Assembly (NCBI GenBank): GCA_021399435.1 | Contig: JAJTUP010000054.1 | Location: 372,001 to 436,000 of the forward strand | Length of the DNA stretch: 64,000 bases | Direction: 5' to 3' | Source: Diaporthe sp. PMI_573 | Lineage: Eukaryota; Ascomycota; Sordariomycetes; Diaporthales; Diaporthaceae | Translations under genes and position numbers: made by a program | The notes under the pieces: model-generated | What the model saw: only the letters and a program-made list of their open reading frames with translations | The model's database searches: none | Told to the model about the DNA's origin: nothing | Shown: positions 22,546-32,816 of the stretch, one piece after another | Position numbering within the stretch: the stretch's first letter is position 1 | Layout: every line of letters starts with the position of its first letter

Positions 22546-22836
22546 GTGCCCGAATTGCTGCACTTCCGGAAAGACTGTGCGCAGGCGGGCGTGAGGGAAA
22601 TCCCGTTCCTGTTCCACTGCGGCGAGACGCTCGAGTCTGGCTCCGAGACGGACGACACAGTCATCGACGCGCTGCTGCTCGGGTCGCGCCGTATCGGCCA
22701 CGGATTCTCCCTTGCGCGCCGCCCGTACCTCATGGAGCGCATGAAGAAGGCTCGTGTGTGTCGAGCTGTGTCCTATCTCGAACGAGGTCTTGGGGCTGAC
22801 GCCGCGAGTAAGCGGGCATGGTGCCTCAAGCGCTAG
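22546..22836 (+). pseudogene. Second adenosine deaminase (ADGF-type) fragment, frameshifted
   Basis: The frame reads FRKDCAQAGVREIPFLFHCG and continues through GSETDDTVIDALLLGSRRIG with HCGE and GHG motifs intact. By alignment with the copy at 300-917 it lacks two bases near 22752 (GGCGTG versus CGTG), so the next motif, VELCPISNEVLGLTPR, is still readable but in another frame. Similarity ends at about 22815, before the SSDN motif. The two copies differ by scattered substitutions, mostly silent, so they are paralogues and not a recent duplication. Non-functional. Confidence 0.75.
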
Positions 22837-23875
22837 TGCTACACCTTCAAGGTTGAGGGTATAAAAAGGGGTGGGAGACTGACCTAATTTCTTTTCGAAT
22901 AGTATCGAAACTACCGACGTGAAAGATATCCCATCGGCTATCAACAAGTGAATATATTTCCGCGGCCAGGAGAACACAATGAAGAGACTTCCCATCTTCT
23001 CAGGGACCATGACTTTTATCGTCCCAAATGAGCGAGATGTCGGCTTCGGATGGGTTGTATGACTGAATGAAATCAATGACCTTTCTAGAACTAACGTCGC
23101 TGGAGGCGACGAGGATGAGATCATTGTGCAAGATGAGCGACGTCTTCCTAAACTCGACAAGGGGGCAAGTATTATGATACATGAACGATACAACCTGCGA
23201 CGAAACACAGCAACTTCAAGGCGTTTCAATCCAAGAGCGCGCGTGTTCGGTGAGCTGAAGTTACGTAGGGGAGTAGACTTATGTATCATTTGACATATTC
23301 TGGGATTTTTCTGTCGTTAAGGGTGGGCTCATCAGGTCACTATCTGCGCCTCTGAATCTCCTTGGAAGGAGCACATGATTACCACCGAATTCGACATAAT
23401 TCCTTTAAAGGTGCTCGCTGAAGGATTTCATCAACAGTCGCTTTGCTTATGGCAGTCCTTATTTTCAACTTTCCCTCGGTTGTACTGAAACATAGGCAAG
23501 AATTCTATCCTTTTACGACATGTTTCGACGTTTGTCTCACGTTCTACCCAGTGTCTGCCTTCCCTAGCGCACTACTTTTTCTAGTCGCCCACCTTTAAAG
23601 AAATACTTACCCAATTTGATTCCAAACGTAGCATTTTTAAGGATTATCTCAAAATTTGTAGGCGTACTTTTGATTAATCCTGCGCAGCTTGGGGCTAAAG
23701 CGTGCTTCCGATCTGATTAAAATTCTAATACCTTAATTCTAATTCAGCCCCAGCACAATAGCTTATTATACAATACATAGTAGAATATAATAAATAGGCC
23801 CTTGAGAGATGAATCTCTAGAATTTTGTACCTTCGTTTCTAAAGTGCACTCTGTATCAGTTGCTCTCATTTCGCT
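22837..23875. other. No supported gene (22837-23875)
   Basis: A long minus-strand frame (22528-23289) crosses the adenosine deaminase fragment and is its antisense shadow for half its length; the rest (22860-23280) has no recognisable motif. Confidence 0.4.
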
Positions 23876-25414
23876 ATGATGGACTTGGATTCGCTTTCTC
23901 CTTGGTTGGTCGGTGTAGTTAAAGCCCCTATTTCTTGTCTCGCCTTCCCAAAGTCTCTCAATAATGGTCGATTGCCCAAAGAGTACAATATCAGGCAAAA
24001 AGAACGCCTGTTTCGAAATATCGGTTGCCATCCGCACATATTATGCAACCAAATTCTGGCTGATATTGATCACGCCACATATAAAAAGTTACAGTCCCTG
24101 CTTGCAGGCAGCTTGAGGGGTGCAGATCCGCCAAGTCTCCCAACCAGTATTAAACTCCGCTGCCGGGGCGGGCGACAGCGCGCTAAAGCGGCGGAGCGAG
24201 TACTAGGGCCCGACTTCCAATGGACAGTACGATTGTATTGTTGCCAAATGCAAGAAGGTTATAGGTACTATCATAACATTTGTTAATGACATAACCGCTA
24301 ATTTGATCTGATTACAGAATACAGCCGATTCCATTCGACTGTCCAGAGTGTTGCGAATTCTTATTCATTTGAAGCGCCATATACAGCCGGTGAGGTTTAT
24401 CGTCAGATCCAGCTGAACCCAGACGCGGCAGAAACAGATCGAAGGGGGTGGCTGAGCCAGATCAGCAAGTGCAAGGAAGACATTCTTGTGAAGTTCTTGC
24501 GGAAAACTGAGATTGTGCAGGCATTAAACAAACTCCTCCGGTTTCCCGGTCTATGGGATGGTCTACAACTTGGCAACTTGCATAAGCATAGAGCCTTGCA
24601 TTGCGATGAAGAGATCATCTATTATCTCGGATGTGTTTATGAAACGTGGGATCTCATCACCTTAGGTGTTGATGCTTTTGCTAATGCTGTCGATGTGGAT
24701 ACTGTTCGTAGACTGGAAAAACTCTTTCCAAATCATCACGAGGACCTTGCCGCGATTCGGGACTTGTTTCGCTCAAACGAAGTTTTCACAGATATTACTG
24801 ACAAGGGAGAACGCCTAAGTCTACAGCAAAGCGTGTGCACAGTAAAGCGGCGTATTTCAAGCATCGAGACACTTCACAAGGATATGCTGTATTTTTCACC
24901 CGCAGTTAGGGCCATCTGGAAATTTGTCGCGCCAGATCGATCCCGACGCAGAGACCAGCCGACATTGAGGAATGTGCTCAAAAGGCGGTTCCAGCCAAGC
25001 GAGGGACACGGTTGCGAGAGTGGAGATGAGTGTCACTATGCACACGATCATTTAGACAAAGACGCGTTTTACAGGGCGTACACAAGACTCCTCGTATTCG
25101 CGCTGCAAAACTTCGCGGAACTTAGCTACGAATCCCCACTCTGTGGCAATGAGGTATTAGAATGCCCAGGCCGTAAATACGAAGTGGAGATGAATCGCAT
25201 GCTGCGGTGTTTGCACGGCAGGAGAATTCCTGGAAGCTCTTCAGCAGTCAATCTAAGTATTCATCTACGAATAGCTTTCACTAGCTGTGATCATTGTCAG
25301 AACCCCATTGCTCAATCCACCGCCTTGCTGCGTACCCTGAACATAAACCCTGTAGAGGATGTGGGAAGAGCGGACATTACATTCAGATATGTACTGGAAT
25401 CTTGGACTCTTTAG
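23876..25414 (+). CDS. DUF3723 protein, two exons, about 492 aa
   Basis: Exon 1 23876-24257, exon 2 24318-25414. Acceptor ATTACAG and phase agree; the donor (G|GTTATAGG) is non-consensus. The order of motifs fits DUF3723: IGCHPHILCNQILADI near residue 60, SIKLRCRGGRQRAKAAERVL (where the family has a CLHGQHRI-like stretch), WTVRLYCCQ, then GEVYRQIQL, then EIVQALNKLLRFPGLWDGL and QLGNLHKHRALHCDEEI. The C-terminal part (residues 330-490) is less familiar. The function of DUF3723 is unknown. The family is a recurrent accessory gene of Starship giant transposons, and here it lies 1.4 kb from a broken ferric reductase, another such cargo gene. The reading frame looks undamaged. Confidence 0.75.
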
Positions 25415-26861
25415 AGTCAATGTCTGGGTAGTTGTATTTAAAACTCAGCCAACTACCTAGAAGCCACAGATAATGATGTTATTTTACTTGTAAATGTCCC
25501 GGGACGACTTTAACTAGAACTTGTGCAACTAAGACCTGATTTGACGTTATTTAAGACCCAGCCGTATGTCCTCGGGAATTTGTTGCCTGGTCTGGCCGCG
25601 AACTCAAAGATGGCTAATTGGCTGCGTGTACACGGTTAGACGGGAAGCAGCAAATTATACTGTTTATGCCGTGGTCATAGGACATGGGCGGGGGCGTAGG
25701 TGCACCCACCTACCTGGATACCAGGATAGAATCATCCTTAAGTCACCTCGCACAGCGCCTAAGTGCAGTCGGGTGTTGAACCTAATGGGGAATGCTGTGG
25801 AAGACCTAATATGGGCTAGAGGTGTATCTTATTTTTCGCGACCCCGTTTTGCCATGCAGTAAAGGTAATTCGCGAGTGGACAGGTCAGCCATTGCATTAG
25901 CAGTGGCAAAGGTGACTAAGTCAACTATATCAACATCTTTCTCGACTCTGTCACAAAGTTACGACACCTAATTGATACCATAACGTACTACAGGCGTAAA
26001 TAAGCCTTACCCAACTCCTCAAAGCTTCAGCTTTGCTGGTAGGTGCTATGTCACACAAAGTTAAGATGCACGAGACCTTAGTTGTGTAGGGACCGAGTAG
26101 ATAACAACGATCTGTACGTATGTGAGTAAAGGAACTATACTGTCCCCAGAGTTCTTGCTAAGGTAGATCGATGTGACTGCAAGTCCTCTTAAAATTTGAA
26201 GAATGACATATTGATTTCGTAAGAGGGAGATACATATGCTCACAACTGTACCAAACAAGTCTTATTAGCACATATGTTTGTGGAAAGTACGAAACGTGAT
26301 TATCTTACCCCCAAGCATGAGGAGTTGGCGAGCCTCTAGACTCCCTATAAATAAACGCTTTATAATAGTAATTAGGTTTAAAAACGGATTTAACATAAAA
26401 TTACCCTTCTTAATAGAGTTTAGAGGCATAGCGAGACCATTCAGTGTAAGCAGACCTGCAACATAAACGAGGATATGCATATTTCTGGTATTGAAGTGTC
26501 AGATATTGCTAGATGGCAGCTTGAGTCTATGGAAATTCTCATGGAGGGGGATGTGGTTAATATAGCTTAATTCGGCAGCATTCAATCGGCCGACACTAAC
26601 TAGGTGTAGTATATGGTTCCGATATCATTAGGCTGTTTCTTTGGACTTTTATAGAAAAGAAATACATCATTCTAAAGTACAGTATAAGAAAGTACACCTA
26701 ACAACTTTTTTTTGGACAATTCGGGATCTCAGTACAGTCTACATTAGCCCACAGCCCGAAGACTTACTATAATAAGTGCTACAGTACTGTAAAGTACTAT
26801 ACATCAGCTTCCCGTTTGGAAATAATCTACTGTACAGTAGTACAGGATCTTTATGCTATAT
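25415..26861. other. AT-rich gene-free stretch (25415-26861)
   Basis: Strongly AT-rich from about 26000, TpA-rich and stopped in all frames. No motif recognised. The composition could be RIP-degraded repeat DNA. Confidence 0.4.
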
Positions 26862-27513
26862 ATGACCGGGCCATTTGGGAAAGAAATGGACCTGGGACTC
26901 TTCAGCACGGTCCTGCTGTTTGCGACGGGCATTGGCATAGCGGCACAGCTACCTTACGTGGCGCAATTACTCGCGGACTACCGAGACAACGAGGAGAATC
27001 AGTTTGTTCTGGCAGGTTGACTCCGAAGGTAAGCATATCTTTACCATTTAATCACTCCGCTAACGATAAAAAATAGCGCAAACCGCCTGGGTCGCAAATT
27101 AAATGCAGAATCTGCTAAAACTGGATATTAAAAAGGTGAGTTGGCCACCGTACAACCCTCATCACCGATATTAATATATTGCAGATCTTGGATATTCGCC
27201 TGTTCGTAGTGGGTGCCTTTTTATCCGAAACAACTCGCAGGGGCGACCATATTAAGCTCGGCGAACGTATCGATCTGACATACAATGTCATGAATTCCGA
27301 TGCCTTAATCGGTGCTGAAATGATTGGCCGAAAGGGCCGCATTGTTGTTTCACGTGTGTTAATTACCAGTTGCCTACATGCCCTCTTTTCCACTTACAAA
27401 TTAGTGTGCGTGGACAACAGGACAAGCAGCCAAATCCGAAAGGCCGCCCGGCGCAGCTCTCGGAATTGTATCCATCTCAAGGAGCTACCGTTTCATCCCG
27501 TGGGGGAACCAAG
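26862..27513 (+). pseudogene. Ferric reductase (FRE-type) C-terminal NAD-binding domain, broken
   Basis: Motifs appear in family order across frames and introns. First frame: TGPFGKEMDLGLFSTVLLFA then TGIGIAAQLPYVAQLLADY. A frame change near 26995 leads to ISLFWQVDSE; an intron (27029-27076) restores AQTAWVAN, then an in-frame TAA (27100-27102), then MQNLLKLDIKK; another intron (27136-27184) gives ILDIRLFVVGAFLS, RRGDHIKLGERIDLTYNVMN, ALIGAEMIGRKGRIVVS and finally NCIHLKELPFHP near 27495. The family reduces Fe(III) or Cu(II) at the plasma membrane using NAD(P)H. Here the transmembrane heme and FAD-binding parts are missing and there are two lesions, so it is inactive. Next to DUF3723 it recalls Starship cargo. 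Confidence 0.75.
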
Positions 27514-27605
27514 GTTGAAGGAAAGAGTGAAATCGGCAGCCGAGTTCGGGAGGACGGTACTGAATCAATGCTCGCGTGTTCAGGATCCCTCCCAGAACAT
27601 CGCCT

Positions 27606-28505
27606 TCAAGCCGTGCTTTGTACAGCCTCTCGGTGGCGACATCTGTTTTCCATCATAATCTGTATATGACATTTACATTGCGACGCATTGAGACCCTTTC
27701 TTCTCTTCCGACGCTCTCTCTTCCCCTCATACTCGTCGTATTTGCGTCGCGTCTCCAACGTCTCTTCATCCATTGCCTCTGTGGCATAATCCATCACCAG
27801 CATCTGTTTGCATAGATCGATGAAAACCTCGCTGACCATGACTTTGACACTAGTTAGATTTCATTACCACTCATCCTTCCCCCCCACCCTTTCGCAGATA
27901 CTTACCACTAGTCTTGGCACTGGCCTCGTAATACTGACTTTCCCACTCGTTTGCAACAGCAAGTGCTTTGGTACGCGGGACTTCTCTCAGATCCTCGAGG
28001 TCGACTTTATTCCCAACTAGAACAATGGGCACTTGATCCCTGCCCTTGAGCCGCAGAATCTCTTCTCGAAGGTCATGTAGCTTATTCAACGTGGATCGCG
28101 ATGTGATGCTGAATACAAGCAGGAATCCGTCGCCTTTTTCTATGTACTCGTCTTTCGAAGACGCGTAGCAGGTCAGAGCAATGATTTGGGGATTTCCAGA
28201 GGTAGTTCCTCACCAGATTGGTTTGTTCCTATAGTGTCGAGACTGTATATGTTAGGTAAGTGAAGGTTGAAGATATCTTCTTCGCGGTACGGACTTACAT
28301 TTCCAATTCAACCTGGCGTCCCTAATCATCAATTTAGGACTCCTGTATCGAGAGGGGCAAGCTGTAACGCTAGGGCGCATACATCTACATGGATTTGCTT
28401 CCCGTACGAGTCCTCAATCGTTGGATCATAGCTCTCGATCCACTCATTGTGGACGAATCGTCCTATCCAGTGGTCAGTTGATTGATTATGCTGCTTTCCA
28501 ACACC
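27606..28505 (-). pseudogene. Degenerate RSR1/Krev-1 (Rap-like) small GTPase
   Basis: Four or five exons can be followed on the minus strand: a P-loop-like GVGK (28505-28494); then, after an intron, RFVHNEWIESYDPTIEDSYG (effector region of Rap/RSR1 type); then GRQVELEILDTIGTNQ; then EYIEKGDGFLLVFSITSRS; LREEILRLKGRDQVPIVLVG and NKVDLED; EASAKTS (28151-27906); and SEVFIDLCKQM in the last exon (27841-27606). WIESYDPTIEDSY and DGRQ point to RSR1/Krev-1, which acts in polarity. Departures: the DTAGTEQF motif reads DTIGTNQ, about five residues after it are missing unless an unusual splice is used, and the basic C-terminal tail runs past the usual CAAX position to a stop at 27606, so prenylation is unlikely. 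Either a fast-evolving paralogue or a pseudogene. Confidence 0.6.
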
Positions 28506-28773
28506 ATGTCAGAGCGGTGCTCTGTGAGATGCCTATGTAATTCACCAGAAGATCAGTATGGCGATACGTCCGTCACCAAAGAGCGGACTGGAAAACAGCG
28601 TACGAGATGCAGTGAGCTCGGCGAATTAGATAATGCCAGATTACTGAGGGTCCCCAAACTTGCTAAAAGAGTGTGAGAACTATACGTTGGTTTGTCATCT
28701 TAGCGAGTGTTTGGTGTTACCAGATCGCAGCATCCAAGATGATTTCAACCCGAAGATCATTCCTTTTTTACCG

Positions 28774-29889
28774 CTAACCTACATCCACAATCAGCTCTAA
28801 CTCTTGCGGCTCTCCATCTCTGACCAAGGGTTTACTAGAGCCTACAGTAGCCACAATCTTTGATCCGCCAAAATTGAAAATCGCCCTGATGGTCTCGTTG
28901 AGACAATGGGTGAGATCCATCCTTGTCTGATTAATGAATTGCATACCCAGGACCACCTCGTCATTCAGATCAGCTTGGTGTATAACAAGAAAGAGAACTC
29001 GGTCACAACAACCTCCGACATACATGTCTGTTTCCATAATTCCGACTACATTAATAGAAGTGCCATTCACAGCAAAAGATGGCACTGAAGTGGCCGCGTA
29101 AGAAAGAGAGAACTCATCGCAAATAGTCGCGCTAATGGCGTTTGTCGTAGCTCCAGTATCAATCAACGCAGGGAAGGGTCTGTTCTTAGGTCCTCCAAAG
29201 CTCACGGGCAACACACTTGTCCTACCTATACACCTATTCAGCATCTGTTTAAGCTTGGGATCGCCTTTTGAATTAGCGATCGTTTTCGCGTCGGTCTGCT
29301 GGTCTTGTCGCGTTCTTTCATAGTTGTATACGGCGTCGATAGCATCCTTAACGACGTCGCATGCTGTGTACACAGCTGTCGTGAGGTGCGCGTTTAAGTA
29401 AACGATATCATATATAATGGCCACTGCTTTTGTGTCAAGTCCCTTAGAAGAGATATGGCAGCTAAGCAAGTAGTCGATCAGACACCAACCGGTCGCAACT
29501 ATGACGAAGCCACCTATTATTCGAAGAAGTGTATATGTGGTGAGAAATTGTCTGTTGAGTGTGGCCAAAGTGATAAAAGTGTCGAATAGAATAGGCCCGA
29601 CGATCGAGATCACAGTGGCGAGATGGATGATGATCTGAACCGACATGGACGTATGGGCGAGAGTGTCGTGGCTCGCCTGATTGGAATCAGCTCTTTTTAG
29701 GCCTTCGAATATAGGTATGAAGTCCGTTGTGACGCTGCGAAAATAAAGAAAGCCGAGAAAACTAAGAGCGAAGCTGATGAGGGCGAAGCGAAAGTTGTGC
29801 AAGGTAAATTTGGGAGATGGTAGGAGTGTTAGAGCCAAGAGGCCAACAAACGAGCGAGCCTGTTTATATAGCTGGGAAGTGGTCGACAA
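28774..29889 (-). CDS. Membrane-anchored retropepsin-like aspartic protease, 371 aa
   Basis: A single intact frame with two parts. Residues 1-145 hold three hydrophobic segments: about 33-51 (FALISFALSFLGFLYF), 84-108 (IIIHLATVISIVGPILF) and 118-143 (LLRIIGGFVIVATGWCLIDY). Residues 225-330 form a retropepsin-like domain: PFPALIDTGATTNAIS with the active-site DTGA at 244-247, then SFAVNGTSINVVG, and VVLGMQFINQTRMDL near the end, equivalent to the flap and the hydrophobic-hydrophobic-Gly element. One DTG per chain means activity would need a dimer. No gag, reverse transcriptase or integrase follows within 3 kb and no LTR is seen, so this looks like a host-type or domesticated protease, not a retrotransposon. 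Processing target unknown. Family-level call good; membrane topology inferred. Confidence 0.65.
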   Translation of the reverse strand: MSTTSQLYKQARSFVGLLALTLLPSPKFTLHNFRFALISFALSFLGFLYFRSVTTDFIPIFEGLKRADSNQASHDTLAHTSMSVQIIIHLATVISIVGPILFDTFITLATLNRQFLTTYTLLRIIGGFVIVATGWCLIDYLLSCHISSKGLDTKAVAIIYDIVYLNAHLTTAVYTACDVVKDAIDAVYNYERTRQDQQTDAKTIANSKGDPKLKQMLNRCIGRTSVLPVSFGGPKNRPFPALIDTGATTNAISATICDEFSLSYAATSVPSFAVNGTSINVVGIMETDMYVGGCCDRVLFLVIHQADLNDEVVLGMQFINQTRMDLTHCLNETIRAIFNFGGSKIVATVGSSKPLVRDGEPQELELIVDVG

Positions 29890-30469
29890 AAATTAGGCAG
29901 ATATTTCTGAGGACATCGACATAAAGGAGGGGGAGCTGGAGGCCTCGGCAGCACTTACATGCGAATTATCTGCGCGCTCGGCCGCCTCGCTAGCCCCAAC
30001 CAACCTGTCCGTTTCCTGATCCCCAGATTTTTCCATTCACCGCCCTCCAATGGCGGGAACGACAACACTGCGATGAGCATCGCCCCAAAAAGTGACGCAA
30101 CCACTTCCTATCCCGATGCAATCTGCTACCCAACAAGGATCTGATTCCAGGCTGCGACCTTCCTCAAGTTATTATCCGCACGAGACATCGCTTTAGGTAA
30201 CCACCAAAAGTCGGGTCAGGCCTGCACGATGGTCGTTTCAGTGTCTTTGAAACATTGTAGGAACCGTTAGTTGATTGGGTGAACACAAGGGTACGTACCA
30301 AAGTATGTATAATAGTATAGAATGAATTGGGCGGTAAAAGTACAATAAATCTAAAATACCGGTATTTTCCTAATTTAGTAAACTTGACGACATATAATAC
30401 AGTACATGCCTGCCGATTGAAAGCCTGCCGAAGACTATCAGGTGTAGGGATAGATGCAAACATGGCGGT
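29890..30469. other. No gene seen (29890-30469)
   Basis: It contains the promoter of the protease-like gene; otherwise short unsupported frames. Confidence 0.4.
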
Positions 30470-30766
30470 TCATGAGCGTTGATTCGACGATATCGGCGAA
30501 GGCGGCGGCGGCGGTCGAAGCTGTGCAGCATGGCGGTTTTTGATATGCTGTACAGCTGTTGCTCGATGCCCATGACTCCATTTAGGGCATAATCGGCACA
30601 CATAAAGCACAGTGCCTTTGGTCTTTCGTTTGCGGCCGGCGGTAAGCGGTTTATTCTTATCTGGATACTGCCGATCCATAATAGAAAAGAAGTTTGAAGG
30701 CAATTGATCAGATGTTTGAGAATTAGAGTCGCCGATCGACGATAAAATATCGCTTTCTGAAGCCAT
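30470..30766 (-). CDS. Short C2H2/BED-like zinc finger protein, 98 aa
   Basis: MASESDILSSIGDSNSQTSD opens an acidic/polar N-terminus, then KPLTAGRKRKTKGTV (basic), then one finger YVCRLCPKWSHGHRATAVQH with spacing C-x2-C-x13-H-x4-H, then a Pro run. The frame closes with a TGA at the end of the exon-like segment. Single fingers of this kind head transposases and larger nuclear proteins, and no downstream partner is seen, so this is probably the N-terminal exon or relic of a transposase. It could alternatively be a small stand-alone DNA-binding protein. Confidence 0.4.
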   Translation of the reverse strand: MASESDILSSIGDSNSQTSDQLPSNFFSIMDRQYPDKNKPLTAGRKRKTKGTVLYVCRLCPKWSHGHRATAVQHIKNRHAAQLRPPPPPSPISSNQRS

Positions 30767-31566
30767 AATGATGGGTATGAGATGAAAACTATCTTAATAC
30801 GAAAATTTTCCGGTATTTGTGATGTCTGGGGCGATAAAAAGTTGTCACATTCGGGGATGAATTGGTTGTCATAGAAGCTCTCGGTTCTCTATCTAATGAG
30901 TGGAAAATAGGTCGGTTTCTTATACCTAGGGTGAAGGGCCTCCGGGACCGTTGTGTTGAAGAACTTGCTTTTTGGGAAAGATAGGTGACACCAACTTCTG
31001 ACCGGAAGTTCGGACTTCCGACCTGCCAGTGAATAGCCTTTCTGAGCGGCAGAGGGACCTTCCTTCCGGTTTGATGAAATGTATGACCTTTTGGCCCGTT
31101 GGATGTGACAAAAGCAATGAAAAAAGCTTATTTCACTTATCCTGTTTATTCTGTTATTCCGTTATAACAGATTAGTGTGAGAGCCATAACATGATAACAG
31201 AATAACAGAATAAAAAAATATTAACACGTTATACAGAACAAGCAACAGAATAACAGAACAAGTTGCCCATGTATGCCGCTCGGACCTCTACCGTCAAGAT
31301 TCTGAAGGCTTATGGGATGGCAACCGGGTCCTAGGCCAACATCAATCACGCCGAGGAAGTCAGCGTCTGACATATTCCAATTTTCAGTCGCCCGGCGACG
31401 GGCTTGCCAGATATATATATTACCTTGGTCCTACAAAAAACAATCCAGGGTCCAAATGCAAGGCCTCCAGATAGCAAGCAGCTCCAACGCAACGATATGG
31501 TGACTGGAGGTGATTGTCAGAACGACAAGAAACCACGTGTAAAGCATCCACCAGTTGACCATGGCC
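30767..31566. repeat. AT-rich stretch with AACAGAATA repeats
   Basis: No gene supported. From 31150 to 31262 the sequence is built of short imperfect repeats around ATAACAGAATAACAGAATA with an inverted counterpart (TATTCTGTTATTCCGTTATAA), so it may fold back. Confidence 0.5.
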
Positions 31567-32714
31567 TCAGCCTTTGACAGGAAATACCTTCTGACACCCC
31601 CTCCCTCGACCCCTCTTCCTGCCACTCCGCCTTACCTTCACCGCAACTCGTAACTCATCGTAGACGTACTGTAATAATGGTGGTACCCATACTGCAACCG
31701 CGACTATTTGGCCAAACCCCCAGTCGTGGCGGCTCATCATCTTTAGCGATGTGCTGATGGAGAGGAGCGAGAGCTGGATACCGAGAGCTAAGAGGAAGAG
31801 GAAAGTCGTAACCATGTGAAAGGTCTTTGATTGGTAAGTTCGGTGCGCAAAACCGGGAGGACAGAAAAGGGATGCGCCGGGAACCACGTTGTTGGCCATT
31901 TGTGTTCGTAGCAGGACTTCTTCGTGCTGATTCAGGGTCTAGAAGGGGTGATGCCGAAATTTGGTGTGGGCGTAGGTGCCCATTTTCTGTCTCGGTGCCG
32001 TACGCATCCTTTTCCCCTTCCCACCAAGCGCGAATCATCGACGCGAGAATCAGAACCAAGGTGATGGTAGAAAAGGCCCATATAAGAGGCGTTACATAGC
32101 TCAGCTTCCAAGCCGCGTCCAACATATCCTCCTTTCCAGCTCGAAAGGTATTTGGGCATACCGCCAGGGCAGAGTACCCGCCGCAGGAGTCTAGCGCGCT
32201 CAGCTTATAGGAGAACTGCTGATACGCCATATATCTTTCGGCCTTTGGTGTCAAACTGGGAGTTTATATCGATGATGTGCGAGTACAGGACCCAATACAC
32301 GATGGACGACAGAAGCCAGCAAGCGACGCTAAGCAGCGTGATATCCAGCGACACTTTTCCCCGTTGGTTAAGGAGAAGCATACCGAACACGATAGGAAGG
32401 ATCCCGTTGATAGAAAGTGGAATAAGCAGGAAGGTTAAAAGCATGTCCTCAGAGAAGATCCCATAAGCCAGAGAAGCGATCTGAATGGTGGCGCTGAAGT
32501 AGCATTGGGAGATGTGAAACTGGAGCAGGCAGGTCTCGAGAATTGACTGGTGACTAATTGTCTCGCCTGCTGATTCCAGTGGGGCGTCTCCCGATGATTT
32601 GACTCCTTGGACAGTTTCAGAAGGCCCTTCGTGCGGGTTGGACAGGAGCGTGGACGAGTGCTTCCGGTTGGAGCGCGAGAAGCAGTAGAGGCCAAGCCAG
32701 AGTAGCATAAGCAA
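31567..32714 (-). CDS. Multi-span membrane protein, gene model unresolved
   Basis: Three open segments on the minus strand encode hydrophobic spans in sequence. 32714-32240: LMLLWLGLYCFS, then LLTFLLIPLSINGILPIVFG, then LLSVACWLLSSIVYWVLYS. 32140-31990: AWKLSYVTPLIWAFSTITLV and LILASMIRAWW. 31905-31567: TFHMVTTFLFLLALGIQLSL and FGQIVAVAVWVPPLLQYVYD. The frame changes between segments. The first change can be explained by a phase-0 intron of about 95 nt (GTATCA to GGAAAG); the second (near 31960) lacks a good donor, although the acceptor TTCTAG is clear. At least seven membrane spans are predicted. I do not recognise a transporter or receptor family. It could be decayed. Confidence 0.45.
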
Positions 32715-32816
32715 TAAGCATTGCAGAATATAGGACGAGAAAACCTATTGTCTTAATTAGCAAAGGCATAATCGCAATTTATCGTGAAGGCAGCCTGCTA
32801 CATACCCCAATCCCAA

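Noticed and set aside
22528..23289. 253-aa minus-strand ORF
   Set aside because: Half is the antisense of the adenosine deaminase fragment; the rest lacks any motif.
28774..29889. LTR retrotransposon pol fragment
   Set aside because: No LTR, primer site, RT, RNase H or integrase in reach, and the N-terminus is membrane-spanning.
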